Source: Campylobacteraceae bacterium (GTDB taxonomy: Bacteria > Campylobacterota > Campylobacteria > Campylobacterales > Sulfurovaceae). From it: a DNA stretch of 64,000 nucleotides. The stretch spans positions 18,966 to 82,965 of the forward strand of contig JALVTH010000051.1 in assembly GCA_027036015.1 (NCBI GenBank). The letters are read 5' to 3'. The translations under genes and the position numbers were made by a program. Shown piece by piece: positions 49,842 through 59,788 of this stretch. The first letter of the stretch is position 1. Each line of letters begins with the position of its first letter. Under the pieces are notes generated by a model. That model saw only the letters and a list, made by a program, of their open reading frames with translations. It was not told the DNA's origin and did no database searches.

Positions 49842-52800
49842 ATGAGAAAATCAATTTTAACTTTAACTGCAGTATTTATACTGCTTGGATGCGGTGGAGG
49901 AGGCTCACATTCAAACACATCAACTCAAAACCCACCAGCATCAAATCCACCAACTCAAAATCCACCTCAAGAAAAGCATCTTAGTGGTGGAAAGGTTAGC
50001 GATGGATATATTGCAGGAGCTGATGTTTTAGTAGATATTAATGCTTCAAAAGGCTTTCCTGCAGATAGTCAAGATTATCTTACCAAAACAGATACACAAG
50101 GAAACTTTTCAATTCCAAATAATGTGCAGGTACCAAAAGGCACTTTTATTTATGCAAGGGGAGGAGTTGTTATAGCAACTGGCGAAGATTTTAACGGAAC
50201 ACTTAAAGGTGTTTTTGATGGAAGTAAAAAAGAAATTGCCCTAACACCAGTTACAACTATGGTTGCTTCTTTAGTTGAAAATGGACATGATGTAAAAAAA
50301 GCTAAAGAAAAGGTAGCAAAAGCACTCAACATTCCACCTTCTAAAGTAGATGCTGACCCAGTAAAAGATAAAGATGCTCTAAAAGCCGTGCAAAAAGTTG
50401 TAACAATTGCCAAAGTAATGAGTGCAAAAACTGATAAAAATGTAACTGATGTAGTAGAAACAATTGCACAAAAACTTGCTGCTGATGATAATTTGACAAA
50501 AGCTGTTCAAGAAAGTGCAAAAGAAGTAACAAATGATGATAATGAAGCTCAAGCAATTGCGCAAGCTGCACTTACTACTGCACAAAAAGTAAAAGAGGTT
50601 ATTGAACATTATACGCAAGAAGAAAATACTTCAAATACAGCAATTGAAGCTGTTGTTCAAGAACATATCGTAAAAAGAGCCGAGGAAGTTATTCAAAAAG
50701 AAAATAATGTATCAGAAGTTGCAAATGCTGTAGAAGAAGCAGTACAAACTGTTACTAATAATGATTTTAAAGATGTAACAAAAGTTGCAAGTTGTTTAAG
50801 TTTTGAAAAAATTAAAGGGCAAAATCAAAATGAAAATGAAGTAACTACAAATCTTAACGTAAATGGAGCACAAACTTGCATTGAAAATAATGTTTCAATT
50901 GCTTGGATTAATGCTGGAGAAAATGTTGATATTAACGGCTCTATTATCCGCCCAAATTATGATGATACTTTGACTTATATTGAAGCAAATATTTCAAAAA
51001 ATGATAAATTCTTACTCAAACCAATCTACTTTACTATTAAAGCAAAAGGAAAAAGACCAATTGCTAAGCCAGATAATGTACAAGTAAATGAAGATAGCAA
51101 CATTACAATTGATGTATTAAATAATGATGAAGATGATAATAAAAGTGAACTAAATGTTAGCATTGCTGTAAATCCTCAACATGGAAATGCAGTAGTTGAT
51201 GGAAATAAAATCAAATATAGCCCAAATCCTAATTTTACTGGAGAAGATTTATTTGTTTATAAATTAAAAGATCCTTATGGAGCTGAGTCAAATGCAACTG
51301 TAACAATTGAAGTGCTTCCAGTAAACGATGCACCACATTTAGTCTTGCCTCAAGATGAATTTAATTTGTTAGAAGATTTCAATGCAACTGCAATTGAACT
51401 GAATGCAACTGATGCTGATATTAATGATACATTAACCTTTAATGTAAGTGGTGGTGATGGTCTTATTAATGCACATGTTCAAGGTAATGTCTTACATTTA
51501 GCACCTGTTGCTAATGCTAATGGTGATACGAACTTAACTATTACAGTTACTGACAGTCATGGTGCAAGTGATTCTAAAACTGTAACTCTTCATATTTTGC
51601 CTGTTAATGATGCGCCAGTGTTAGATGATATTGCTTTACCAGAAATTAATGAAGATAGTAATACTACACTAATTAATTTGAGTGCAACAGATGTTGATGC
51701 TAATGATTCATTAACTTTTAGTGCTCACTCTCTCAATGAAGCAATTGCCAAAGTTAATGTAATTAATAATAAGCTTCAAATTATTCCTATGCCAAATGCA
51801 TTTGGAGATGTTAATATTACTATTAGTGTAACTGATAGCCAAGGTGCAAGTGATTCTAAAACCTTTACATTACATATTAATCCAGTAAACGATGCACCAC
51901 ATTTAGTGTTGCCTCAAGATGAATTTAATTTGTTAGAAGATTTCAATGCAACTGCAATTGAACTGAATGCAACTGATGCTGATATTAATGATACATTAAC
52001 CTTTAATGTAAGTGGTGGTGATGGTCTTATTAATGCACATGTTCAAGGTAATGTCTTACATTTAGCACCTGTTGCTAATGCTAATGGTGATACTAACTTA
52101 ACTATTACAGTTACTGACAGTCATGGTGCAAGTGATTCTAAAACTGTAACTCTTCATATTTTGCCTGTTAATGATGCGCCAATTGCAAGAGATGATAATT
52201 TTAGTGTACAGTTGCCTCAAAGTGAGCAAGTTAGTCCATTACTTGATGTCTTAAAAAATGACAGCGATATTGATAATGACAAATTATCAATTATTAACGT
52301 AGATAACCCTTATGCTCAAATTGCTCCAATGCATGAAGCAATTATATTTAATCCGCCAAGAAACTTTGAAGGTGATAGTATTTCTTATACATTTCACTAT
52401 ACAATTAGTGATGGCAACACTACAACAATAGCTACTGTTCATGTAACAGTACATCGACAAATAACCACTCTTATGCAAGCAATTAATAAAGCAAAAGGCT
52501 TTGATAAAAATAATGAAAGTGTTGATACGCTTTTGAGTGATTTAAATGCTATTTTATCGCAAGCTGATATTAATGAAACAGATGCACAAATTGCTCTTGC
52601 TCTTGTTCATTTAGCTCAAACATTAAATGATGATTTAGGTAATTTACTCTTTGTTGGTCAAGAAGATGCTTCATTTGATAAACTCCTTCATAAAGATGGA
52701 GCTAAAATTCTATTAAAGGCTATTGATAACTTTGGAGATGCAAGTGAAGAGACATTAACAAATCTTAGCAACAATTTAATAACTGTTGCTAAAAAAATTG

Positions 52801-54926
52801 ATGTACTTTTAACACAAAATCCAAACTATCAATTTAGTTATAAAGGTGTACACTTTAATGCAAATGATTTAAAAGCATTGAGTGCTCTTTGCAAAGCCAA
52901 AGCTGCAACAATTGATTATATAAGAGCTTATAATATTATTGATGGTAATTTCATTGCTACAAAAACTAAAACAATTAATGGACAAGATATTGAATATCAA
53001 GAAATAAAAATTAATCCTGTTGCCGCATTAAATGACAATTCTACCCTTTCATTAAAAGATGATGCGCAAAGCAAGTTTGATAGTTCCAAAGCTAAGTTAC
53101 AAGCTGCTATTAATCAAATAGCTACTTTAAACATTGCTCAAACAAGTTTTGATGCAAAAATTAAAGATAAATTACAAAACTTTAAAACTAAACTCCTTGA
53201 TATCAATAACAGTTTAAATGGCATAGGCACTTACATGGTTCATAGCGAAAAAAGAGATGTTTATTTAAAAGTTAATGCTCTATTTAATGCAAACTCTGCT
53301 TTGACACTTGCTAATACATTTGGACACAACTTTGCTTATGAACCTCAAGAAGCTGAATTTAATAGAACTCTTTCAATTTATCATCATAAACCAATAGGTA
53401 TTATTAGTGATGGCAATAACACTTATATGACCAAACTTAAAGTAAAAATTTCAAGCTTACCAGAAATTAATGGTTTTGCAAATGTAATTAGCAAAGTTGT
53501 AATACATGATGAAAATGGTTCAAAAGAGGTTAATGGTTCTGATTTAAGAAAAGCTATTTTTGGCGGTTTTAGTTTAGAAGGACCACATAATTTAATGCAT
53601 TTTAACAGTGTGGATGATGTAAATATTACTTTTGTTATTCAAGCTGATCTAATTAATACAGCCCCTTATAGTTGTAATATACAAAATGCTTGGTTAGAAC
53701 CTTTCGCAGGACAAAACCAACAACAATTACCAATAGATGCATTTAATATTCAAGTTAATAATAATCAATGTATCGTTACTATAAATTCAAACTTCATTCC
53801 ATTCCAAGCAGGACATATTGGTTTTGTAATAGAAGCAAGAGATAATTTCGGACATAGCGATCGAGACGGAGTTTACTTTGGTTATGGAAATCCAGATAAT
53901 GGAGGTGAAGGAGGCAATGAAGGAGGTAACCAAAATGAAGAAGATTTAAATAACACTCACTTAACTCAAGAAGAATATAATAACTTTATGCCTTCTTCAC
54001 TTTTACCAAATGGAGAATATTATGAGATAAATATGGATATAAATTGTGCTCATATAGAACATATCCAAATCAATGACAACAATATAACACTTGAGGGTGA
54101 ATTTAATGCTACATTAATAAAAGAAATTAATAATGAAACAAAAGAAATTATTGCAAAAGATCAAAATGGCAATATAATTGGGAAAATAAAATATGTAAAA
54201 GAATTAAATGCATCCCAATTAAATCAACTCTTAAATACTACTATTTTTAATAACAATGATAAAGGCTATTTAGTTTACCAAGAAGATGATGATGAAAATC
54301 CTATTCAATATGAAAAATCAATTTGGTTTAACAGCTTTGCAAAAGACAAAATAGTTGCTCACAATACTATTTGCCAAGATCAAGGTAATGATAATACAAA
54401 TGAAAGTGAAGACAACAATAATGAACAAAATATAACAATCAACTTTTCTCAACAAATTGATGAACAAAAATACAATAATACAAATGCTATAATTCCTCCT
54501 ATGCAAGACTTCCCTCTTTATAGCATTAAATATCAAAGCAATCAATTACCACACACAAAAATGTCAAAATATAGTTTGATTGATGAAAATACAATCAATC
54601 GAAAAATATATGAAGATGGTAATTTAACAGAAGAAAACAATGTTACAATTTCTATTAATAATAATGAAATTGCGGGTGCCGAAAATAATCAAAGTGTTCC
54701 ATTTGTTTACATTAAATTTATGAGTGAATTAAATGCAGATGCCCTTAATGAAGAAATAGGACAAGAAATCTTCCAAAACAGCGACAATGGTTATGTAGTT
54801 TACATTAAATATATAAATAAAAAAGATAACTCCATCAACTACAAATCATATATTTGGTTAAATGAAAGTGCAAAAAATAGTTTTGAAAACTTTATCCAAA
54901 ACTTCCAAAACAATCAGCAACCTTAG
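49842..54926 (+). CDS. Giant (1694 aa) surface lipoprotein with tandem VNDAP/cadherin-like repeats
   Basis: Lipobox ILLGCGGGGSHS; repeated ...LTFNVSGGDGLI...TVTDSHGASDSKTVTLHILPVNDAP modules. Confidence 0.88.
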   Translation: MRKSILTLTAVFILLGCGGGGSHSNTSTQNPPASNPPTQNPPQEKHLSGGKVSDGYIAGADVLVDINASKGFPADSQDYLTKTDTQGNFSIPNNVQVPKGTFIYARGGVVIATGEDFNGTLKGVFDGSKKEIALTPVTTMVASLVENGHDVKKAKEKVAKALNIPPSKVDADPVKDKDALKAVQKVVTIAKVMSAKTDKNVTDVVETIAQKLAADDNLTKAVQESAKEVTNDDNEAQAIAQAALTTAQKVKEVIEHYTQEENTSNTAIEAVVQEHIVKRAEEVIQKENNVSEVANAVEEAVQTVTNNDFKDVTKVASCLSFEKIKGQNQNENEVTTNLNVNGAQTCIENNVSIAWINAGENVDINGSIIRPNYDDTLTYIEANISKNDKFLLKPIYFTIKAKGKRPIAKPDNVQVNEDSNITIDVLNNDEDDNKSELNVSIAVNPQHGNAVVDGNKIKYSPNPNFTGEDLFVYKLKDPYGAESNATVTIEVLPVNDAPHLVLPQDEFNLLEDFNATAIELNATDADINDTLTFNVSGGDGLINAHVQGNVLHLAPVANANGDTNLTITVTDSHGASDSKTVTLHILPVNDAPVLDDIALPEINEDSNTTLINLSATDVDANDSLTFSAHSLNEAIAKVNVINNKLQIIPMPNAFGDVNITISVTDSQGASDSKTFTLHINPVNDAPHLVLPQDEFNLLEDFNATAIELNATDADINDTLTFNVSGGDGLINAHVQGNVLHLAPVANANGDTNLTITVTDSHGASDSKTVTLHILPVNDAPIARDDNFSVQLPQSEQVSPLLDVLKNDSDIDNDKLSIINVDNPYAQIAPMHEAIIFNPPRNFEGDSISYTFHYTISDGNTTTIATVHVTVHRQITTLMQAINKAKGFDKNNESVDTLLSDLNAILSQADINETDAQIALALVHLAQTLNDDLGNLLFVGQEDASFDKLLHKDGAKILLKAIDNFGDASEETLTNLSNNLITVAKKIDVLLTQNPNYQFSYKGVHFNANDLKALSALCKAKAATIDYIRAYNIIDGNFIATKTKTINGQDIEYQEIKINPVAALNDNSTLSLKDDAQSKFDSSKAKLQAAINQIATLNIAQTSFDAKIKDKLQNFKTKLLDINNSLNGIGTYMVHSEKRDVYLKVNALFNANSALTLANTFGHNFAYEPQEAEFNRTLSIYHHKPIGIISDGNNTYMTKLKVKISSLPEINGFANVISKVVIHDENGSKEVNGSDLRKAIFGGFSLEGPHNLMHFNSVDDVNITFVIQADLINTAPYSCNIQNAWLEPFAGQNQQQLPIDAFNIQVNNNQCIVTINSNFIPFQAGHIGFVIEARDNFGHSDRDGVYFGYGNPDNGGEGGNEGGNQNEEDLNNTHLTQEEYNNFMPSSLLPNGEYYEINMDINCAHIEHIQINDNNITLEGEFNATLIKEINNETKEIIAKDQNGNIIGKIKYVKELNASQLNQLLNTTIFNNNDKGYLVYQEDDDENPIQYEKSIWFNSFAKDKIVAHNTICQDQGNDNTNESEDNNNEQNITINFSQQIDEQKYNNTNAIIPPMQDFPLYSIKYQSNQLPHTKMSKYSLIDENTINRKIYEDGNLTEENNVTISINNNEIAGAENNQSVPFVYIKFMSELNADALNEEIGQEIFQNSDNGYVVYIKYINKKDNSINYKSYIWLNESAKNSFENFIQNFQNNQQP
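51318..51617 (+). repeat. 300-bp direct repeat copy 1 (one ~100-aa module)
   Basis: Aligned by eye with 51882-52181: only two mismatches seen, both synonymous. Confidence 0.9.
51882..52181 (+). repeat. 300-bp direct repeat copy 2, offset 564 bp from copy 1
   Basis: See copy 1. Confidence 0.9.
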
Positions 54927-55347
54927 TTTTTTGTTTTTTTATCTTCTAACCCCACTTTTTGGGGTTAATATTGAAATTAAAAATCCTCAAGCTTTTGAGT
55001 TTAACAATAATCAAAAAGACTATACCATAAAAGCCAATTATTATATAAATAAACTCAAAGCAAAAGATATAGTTGGTGTTTTATTTTTTAAAGATGAATA
55101 TCTTTTAGCTAAAAACTACTATCAAGATGGAAACTTCACAAAAAAAAATCTCTTTTTACACTTTTATAAAGCTTATGAGTTTGAGAGAAAACTTTACTTA
55201 TTTAACATACAAGGCTTTATGCAAGATGCAAAAATTAAAGCAAAAAAAGCTATCTACTGGCAAAATTATTTAAAACTAATTGAATGTGAAGTCAAGATGC
55301 CCAAAAAAATTTTACGCCGCAAAGAGCTTTTATTAAAACTTCCTTAA
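54862..55347 (+). CDS. Hypothetical exported protein (true start probably downstream of the ORF start)
   Basis: Hydrophobic LSFLFFYLLTPLFGVNIEIKNPQAFEF signal-like segment; ORF start overlaps the lipoprotein 3' end. Confidence 0.6.
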   Translation: MKVQKIVLKTLSKTSKTISNLSFLFFYLLTPLFGVNIEIKNPQAFEFNNNQKDYTIKANYYINKLKAKDIVGVLFFKDEYLLAKNYYQDGNFTKKNLFLHFYKAYEFERKLYLFNIQGFMQDAKIKAKKAIYWQNYLKLIECEVKMPKKILRRKELLLKLP

Positions 55348-55377
55348 AATATTTTAGCCCCCTTTTTAGAAAAGATG

Positions 55378-55384
55378 CTATAAT
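55378..55384 (+). promoter_or_regulatory. Probable -10 box for phosphomannomutase/phosphoglucomutase gene
   Basis: gatgcTATAATtt upstream of GGGAGGAAAG-atATG. Confidence 0.5.
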
Positions 55385-55412
55385 TTTTTAATTTCTTTTT
55401 GGGAGGAAAGAT

Positions 55413-56798
55413 ATGCAAGCAATTTTTCGAGAATATGATATAAGGGGGGTTTATCCAAAAGAGCTTAATGAAAAAAGCGTTAAGCTTATTGGCTATTTAC
55501 TGGGAAAAGCCTTTTTACAAAAAAATGCATTAAATGTTGCAATTGGTTATGATGCAAGAGAACACTCACCTACTTTAAGAGACTATTTAATAAGCGGGCT
55601 TAATTTTGCTGGATGCAAGGTTTTTGATATGGGCTTAGTTCCAACACCGGTTAATTACTTTGCTAACTTTACGCCTCAAAAAACACAAGATGGCAAAGAA
55701 GTTAAGATAGATGCCTCTATTATGATTACAGGTTCACACAATCCAAAAGAGTATAACGGCTTTAAAATCACACTTAAAAAAGAGCCATTTTTTGGAGAGC
55801 AAATCTATGCTATTGGCAAAGAATTTGAAAAAAAACAAGATTTAACAATTCCTACTAATACACAAAAAGAAGAGATTTTTACAAAAAAAGATTATATTGC
55901 CTTTCTTATTAATGAATTTAAGCATTTAAAAGGTTTTGAAAAAAAGATTGTTTTAGATTGTGGCAATGGGGTAGGGGGTGTTGTTTTAGAAGATATTTTT
56001 CAAGCTTTAGATATTCCTTATAAGGGGCTTTATTGCGAAATAGATGGCACTTTTCCAAATCATCATCCAGACCCATCAGTTGAAGCAAATTTAAAAGATT
56101 TAAAAGATGCCTTGCAAAAAGATGGGGAACTTGGCTTTGCCTATGATGGAGATTGCGATAGAGTTGCAGTTTTAACGAAAAAGCATAATATCAAAGGTGA
56201 TGAATTGGCTCTTATTTTAGCAAAGCCAATGCAAAACCCAATTGTCATTGGCGAAGTAAAATGCTCTCAAATTATGTATGATGAGTTAGAAAAAATGGGA
56301 GCTACGCCAATAATGTATAAAACAGGGCATTCAAATATTAAAACAAAAATGAAAGAGTTAAATGCTCATTTAGCATGTGAAGTAAGTGGTCATATCTTTT
56401 TTAATGATAGATATTTTGGCTATGATGATGCAATTTATGCTACTTTACGGGTGCTTGAATTGGTAAAAGATGGGATTAATTTAGATAAAGAGCTTGAAGC
56501 ACTTCCTAAGCTTTTTTCAACAGATGAGCTGAAAGTAAAAACAAGCGAAGAAGCAAAATTTAGCATTATTGAAGAGATAAAAATGATGATTGAACAAGAA
56601 AGCCCCTTTGAAATTGAAAAAATTATTACAATTGATGGATTGAGAGTCCATTTTAAAAATGGCTGGGCACTTGTGAGAGCTAGCAATACAACGCCAATTT
56701 TAGTTACTCGCTTCGAAGCAAAAAGCAAAGAGGATTTGCAAAACTATCAAGCATTTATCAATAAACTTATCAAAAAAGCACAAGCTAAACTTGCCTAA
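55413..56798 (+). CDS. Phosphomannomutase/phosphoglucomutase
   Basis: FREYDIRGVYPKELNEKSVKLIG, MITGSHNPKEYNGFKIT, AYDGDCDRVAV. Confidence 0.93.
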   Translation: MQAIFREYDIRGVYPKELNEKSVKLIGYLLGKAFLQKNALNVAIGYDAREHSPTLRDYLISGLNFAGCKVFDMGLVPTPVNYFANFTPQKTQDGKEVKIDASIMITGSHNPKEYNGFKITLKKEPFFGEQIYAIGKEFEKKQDLTIPTNTQKEEIFTKKDYIAFLINEFKHLKGFEKKIVLDCGNGVGGVVLEDIFQALDIPYKGLYCEIDGTFPNHHPDPSVEANLKDLKDALQKDGELGFAYDGDCDRVAVLTKKHNIKGDELALILAKPMQNPIVIGEVKCSQIMYDELEKMGATPIMYKTGHSNIKTKMKELNAHLACEVSGHIFFNDRYFGYDDAIYATLRVLELVKDGINLDKELEALPKLFSTDELKVKTSEEAKFSIIEEIKMMIEQESPFEIEKIITIDGLRVHFKNGWALVRASNTTPILVTRFEAKSKEDLQNYQAFINKLIKKAQAKLA

Positions 56799-56809
56799 AA
56801 GGGGAGGAG

Positions 56810-58033
56810 ATGGAGAATATTTTATATTTTACTGTGCGCCAAAATCTCTTAAGAAAGAAAAATGAACTTTTTGAAGCAATCAAAGAAGAAGAAAAAAAAG
56901 TTGGCTACTACCATTTACCCTTTAGCAATACCCAAAAGATAAAGGTCCAACTTCAACACTTAAATAGCGAAATTCAAGATATTGTTGTTATTGGAATTGG
57001 AGGCAGCTCTCTTGGAGCCAAAGCTGTTTATAATTTTTTAAAACCGCAAAAAAGTTTTGCAAAAAGACTCTTTTTTTTAGAAAGCACAGATCCACTCAAT
57101 ATTCAAAATTTAATAAAGCAAATTAATTTAGAAAAAACACACTTTTTTATTATTAGCAAATCGGGCACTACTTTAGAGACAATTGCACTTTTTAAATACT
57201 TTTTTAATAAATGCAAAAAAGAGCAATTTAGCATTATTAGCGAGCTTAATTCGCCTTTGGCAAAAGTTGCAAAAGAGCTTAATGCATCTTTTTTTGAAAT
57301 TCCAAAAAATGTAGGGGGAAGATTTTCGGTTCTTAGCAATGTTGGCTTAGTGCCTTTGGCAATGGTTGGAGTTGATATTGATAAACTTTTACTTGGTGCA
57401 AGAAAAATTTATAAAAGCTTTTTTGAAGATGGCTATATCAAAGATACACTTTTAAAAAAAGCACTTTTTTATGCCAAAAAGCATCAACAATTTCATATTA
57501 ATGTATTGTTTGCTTATAGTGAGAGTTTTAAATATTTTGTGCAGTGGTATATTCAGCTTTGGGGTGAAAGTTTAGGCAAGCGCCAAAAGCACTCTATCTT
57601 TAATGTTGGGCTTACACCAATTGGGCTTATTGGTCCAGAAGATCAACACTCTTTCTTGCAACTTATTATGGAAGGAACACGCGATAAAACCATTACTTTT
57701 TTAACCATTAAAAATTTTATGCAAGATTTAAGTATACCAGATATTTCATTTGAACCTTTAAAAGAGTTAGATATGCTTAATAATTTAAGCTTTGATACGC
57801 TTATAAACTTACAAAGTCAATCTATTAAAGAAGCGCTTTTAATGCAAGAAGATATCCCAGTAGATGAAATTATCTTAGAAAATGTGGACGAAGAATCAAT
57901 TGGAAAGCTCATTTTTTATTATGAGTTGCTTACTTCACTTGTTGGATATTTAATTGATGTAAATACCTATAATCAGCCAGGGGTTGAACTTGGCAAAAAA
58001 ATCTTAAAAGAAAAACTAAAGGATTGCAAATGA
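56810..58033 (+). CDS. pgi: Glucose-6-phosphate isomerase
   Basis: VVIGIGGSSLGAKAVYNFL, ISKSGTTLETIA, NVGGRFSVLSNVGLVPLA, YNQPGVELGK. Confidence 0.95.
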   Translation: MENILYFTVRQNLLRKKNELFEAIKEEEKKVGYYHLPFSNTQKIKVQLQHLNSEIQDIVVIGIGGSSLGAKAVYNFLKPQKSFAKRLFFLESTDPLNIQNLIKQINLEKTHFFIISKSGTTLETIALFKYFFNKCKKEQFSIISELNSPLAKVAKELNASFFEIPKNVGGRFSVLSNVGLVPLAMVGVDIDKLLLGARKIYKSFFEDGYIKDTLLKKALFYAKKHQQFHINVLFAYSESFKYFVQWYIQLWGESLGKRQKHSIFNVGLTPIGLIGPEDQHSFLQLIMEGTRDKTITFLTIKNFMQDLSIPDISFEPLKELDMLNNLSFDTLINLQSQSIKEALLMQEDIPVDEIILENVDEESIGKLIFYYELLTSLVGYLIDVNTYNQPGVELGKKILKEKLKDCK

Positions 58034-58866
58034 TAAATAAATGTCTCTTTCCAGCAGCAGGATATGGAACAAGATTTTTACCAGCAACTAAAGCAACACC
58101 AAAAGAGATGCTTCCAATTTTAACAAAACCGCTTATTCAATATGGTGTCGAAGAGGCAATGGATGCAGCTATTTTTAGTATGGCAATAGTTACAGGACGC
58201 GGTAAAAGAGCAATTGAAGATCACTTTGATATTAGTTATGAATTGGAGCATCAGCTTGAGGGTAAACCAGACAAAGAAGCTTTGCTTCAAGATATTCGAA
58301 ACATTATTAATAAATGCACCTTCTCTTATACCAGACAAAAGCAAATGTTAGGACTTGGGCATGCTATTTTAACTGGAGAAACACTAATTGGCAATGAGCC
58401 TTTTGGAGTAATTTTGGCTGATGATTTATGTTTTTGTGAACAAAAAAGTGTCCTTGCTCAAATGGTAGAAGTCTATCGCAAATATCAATGCTGTGTTGTG
58501 GCAATTGAAGAGATAGATAAAAATCAAACCCATAAATATGGAATTATTGAAGGAAAATATATTGATGATACAAATGATATTTTACGTGTATCTTCAATGG
58601 TTGAAAAACCAGATCCAAAAGAGGCTCCAAGCAATTTAGCAATTATTGGGCGCTATATTTTAACTCCAGAAATTTTTGATATTTTGCGCAAAACTAAACC
58701 CGGAAGAGGCGGAGAGATTCAAATAACAGATGCACTCAATACTTTAGCAAAAGAGGGCAAAGTTGTTGCTTATAAATTTAAGGGAAAACGCTTTGATTGT
58801 GGAAGTGTTGATGGTTTTGTTGAAGCAACGAAGTTTTTTTATGATCTTTATAAAAATCGAGGATAA
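58030..58866 (+). CDS. galU: UTP--glucose-1-phosphate uridylyltransferase
   Basis: INKCLFPAAGYGTRFLPATKATPKEMLPI, GRYILTPEIFDIL, GRGGEIQITDAL; likely start at the second M (58030). Confidence 0.96.
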   Translation: MINKCLFPAAGYGTRFLPATKATPKEMLPILTKPLIQYGVEEAMDAAIFSMAIVTGRGKRAIEDHFDISYELEHQLEGKPDKEALLQDIRNIINKCTFSYTRQKQMLGLGHAILTGETLIGNEPFGVILADDLCFCEQKSVLAQMVEVYRKYQCCVVAIEEIDKNQTHKYGIIEGKYIDDTNDILRVSSMVEKPDPKEAPSNLAIIGRYILTPEIFDILRKTKPGRGGEIQITDALNTLAKEGKVVAYKFKGKRFDCGSVDGFVEATKFFYDLYKNRG

Positions 58867-58918
58867 AAAGAAAAAAGTTTTGCTATAATAATTTAAGTTT
58901 TGCATATAAAGGCATACA

Positions 58919-59260
58919 ATGCAAAAGCAAGTTGATATAGAAAAGTTAAAAAAAGAAATTATCAAGCGCCTTAAACCTCTTAATCCTCAAAAAATAATTC
59001 TCTTTGGCTCTTATGCTTATGGCAAGCCAAATGAAAATAGCGATATCGATTTATATATTGTAACAAATGATGATTTTATCCCTCAAAGCTGGAGGGAAAA
59101 AGCAAATATCTATTTAAAGTATTCTAAAGAATTAAGAGATTTGCAAAAAATAATCCCAATTGATTTAATTGTACATACTAAAAAAATGCATGAGAAATTT
59201 GTACAAATTAATAGCAGTTTTTATAAGCATACAATTTTGCGAGGGATAAAATTATGGTAA
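58919..59260 (+). CDS. Minimal nucleotidyltransferase (MNT/MntA-like)
   Basis: ILFGSYAYGKPNENSDIDLYIV: GS-X10-D-X-D signature; 113 aa, overlaps the HEPN gene. Confidence 0.85.
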   Translation: MQKQVDIEKLKKEIIKRLKPLNPQKIILFGSYAYGKPNENSDIDLYIVTNDDFIPQSWREKANIYLKYSKELRDLQKIIPIDLIVHTKKMHEKFVQINSSFYKHTILRGIKLW

Positions 59261-59661
59261 AAATTTGGAAAGAGTGGCTTAAAGCTGCTAAAGATGATTT
59301 AATTTTATTAGAAGAGATCAAAAATAATCCCTCTCTTACTCATCTAAGTGCTTTTCATTCTCAGCAAGCAATTGAAAAGAGTTTAAAAGCACTTTTAGAA
59401 TATAATAATCAAGAAGTACCAAAAATTCACAAAATTCAAACATTAGTTGATAAAACAAATTTAGACTTTTCTAAATATGATGAATTAATTCAGCTTTTAG
59501 ATGCCCTTTATATTGAAGCACGATATCCAGGAGAATTTGGTCTTTTACCTTCTGGCAAACCAAGCCTAAAAGAGGCTTATGAGTTTTTTAACTTTGCAAA
59601 AGAGGTTTTTGCAAAAGTTTGCTTTCTTTTAGATATTAAAGAAAATGAAATTATGCAATAA
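59254..59661 (+). CDS. HEPN-domain protein partner of the MNT
   Basis: WLKAAKDDLILLEEI...HLSAFHSQQAIEKSLKALLEYNNQEVPKIHKIQTL...IEARYPGE. Confidence 0.85.
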   Translation: MVKIWKEWLKAAKDDLILLEEIKNNPSLTHLSAFHSQQAIEKSLKALLEYNNQEVPKIHKIQTLVDKTNLDFSKYDELIQLLDALYIEARYPGEFGLLPSGKPSLKEAYEFFNFAKEVFAKVCFLLDIKENEIMQ

Positions 59662-59788
59662 TAATTTTATCTTCATTTTGTGATACTTTTTAACAAAGTT
59701 TCTTAAAAAATATAAAATTTTGCTATATAGATAAACCTTCATCAATTTTTATGTTATAATTCTAATTAGTTTTACGTGGGGAGAGAAT

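Noticed and set aside
50150-50618. Overlapping minus-strand ORFs inside the 1694-aa lipoprotein gene
   Set aside because: Low-complexity, no RBS, shadow of biased codon usage in a well-supported CDS; the same applies to other short antisense ORFs (e.g. 4332-4553, 5065-5259, 12558-12851, 21223-21603).
51318-52181. Assembly artefact explanation for the identical repeat
   Set aside because: The two copies carry distinct silent substitutions and different flanking modules, so a simple artefact is unlikely, though long reads would be needed to exclude it.
59254-59661. Calling the HEPN protein a proven RNase toxin
   Set aside because: A clear R-X4-6-H catalytic motif was not evident, so toxin activity should not be assumed.
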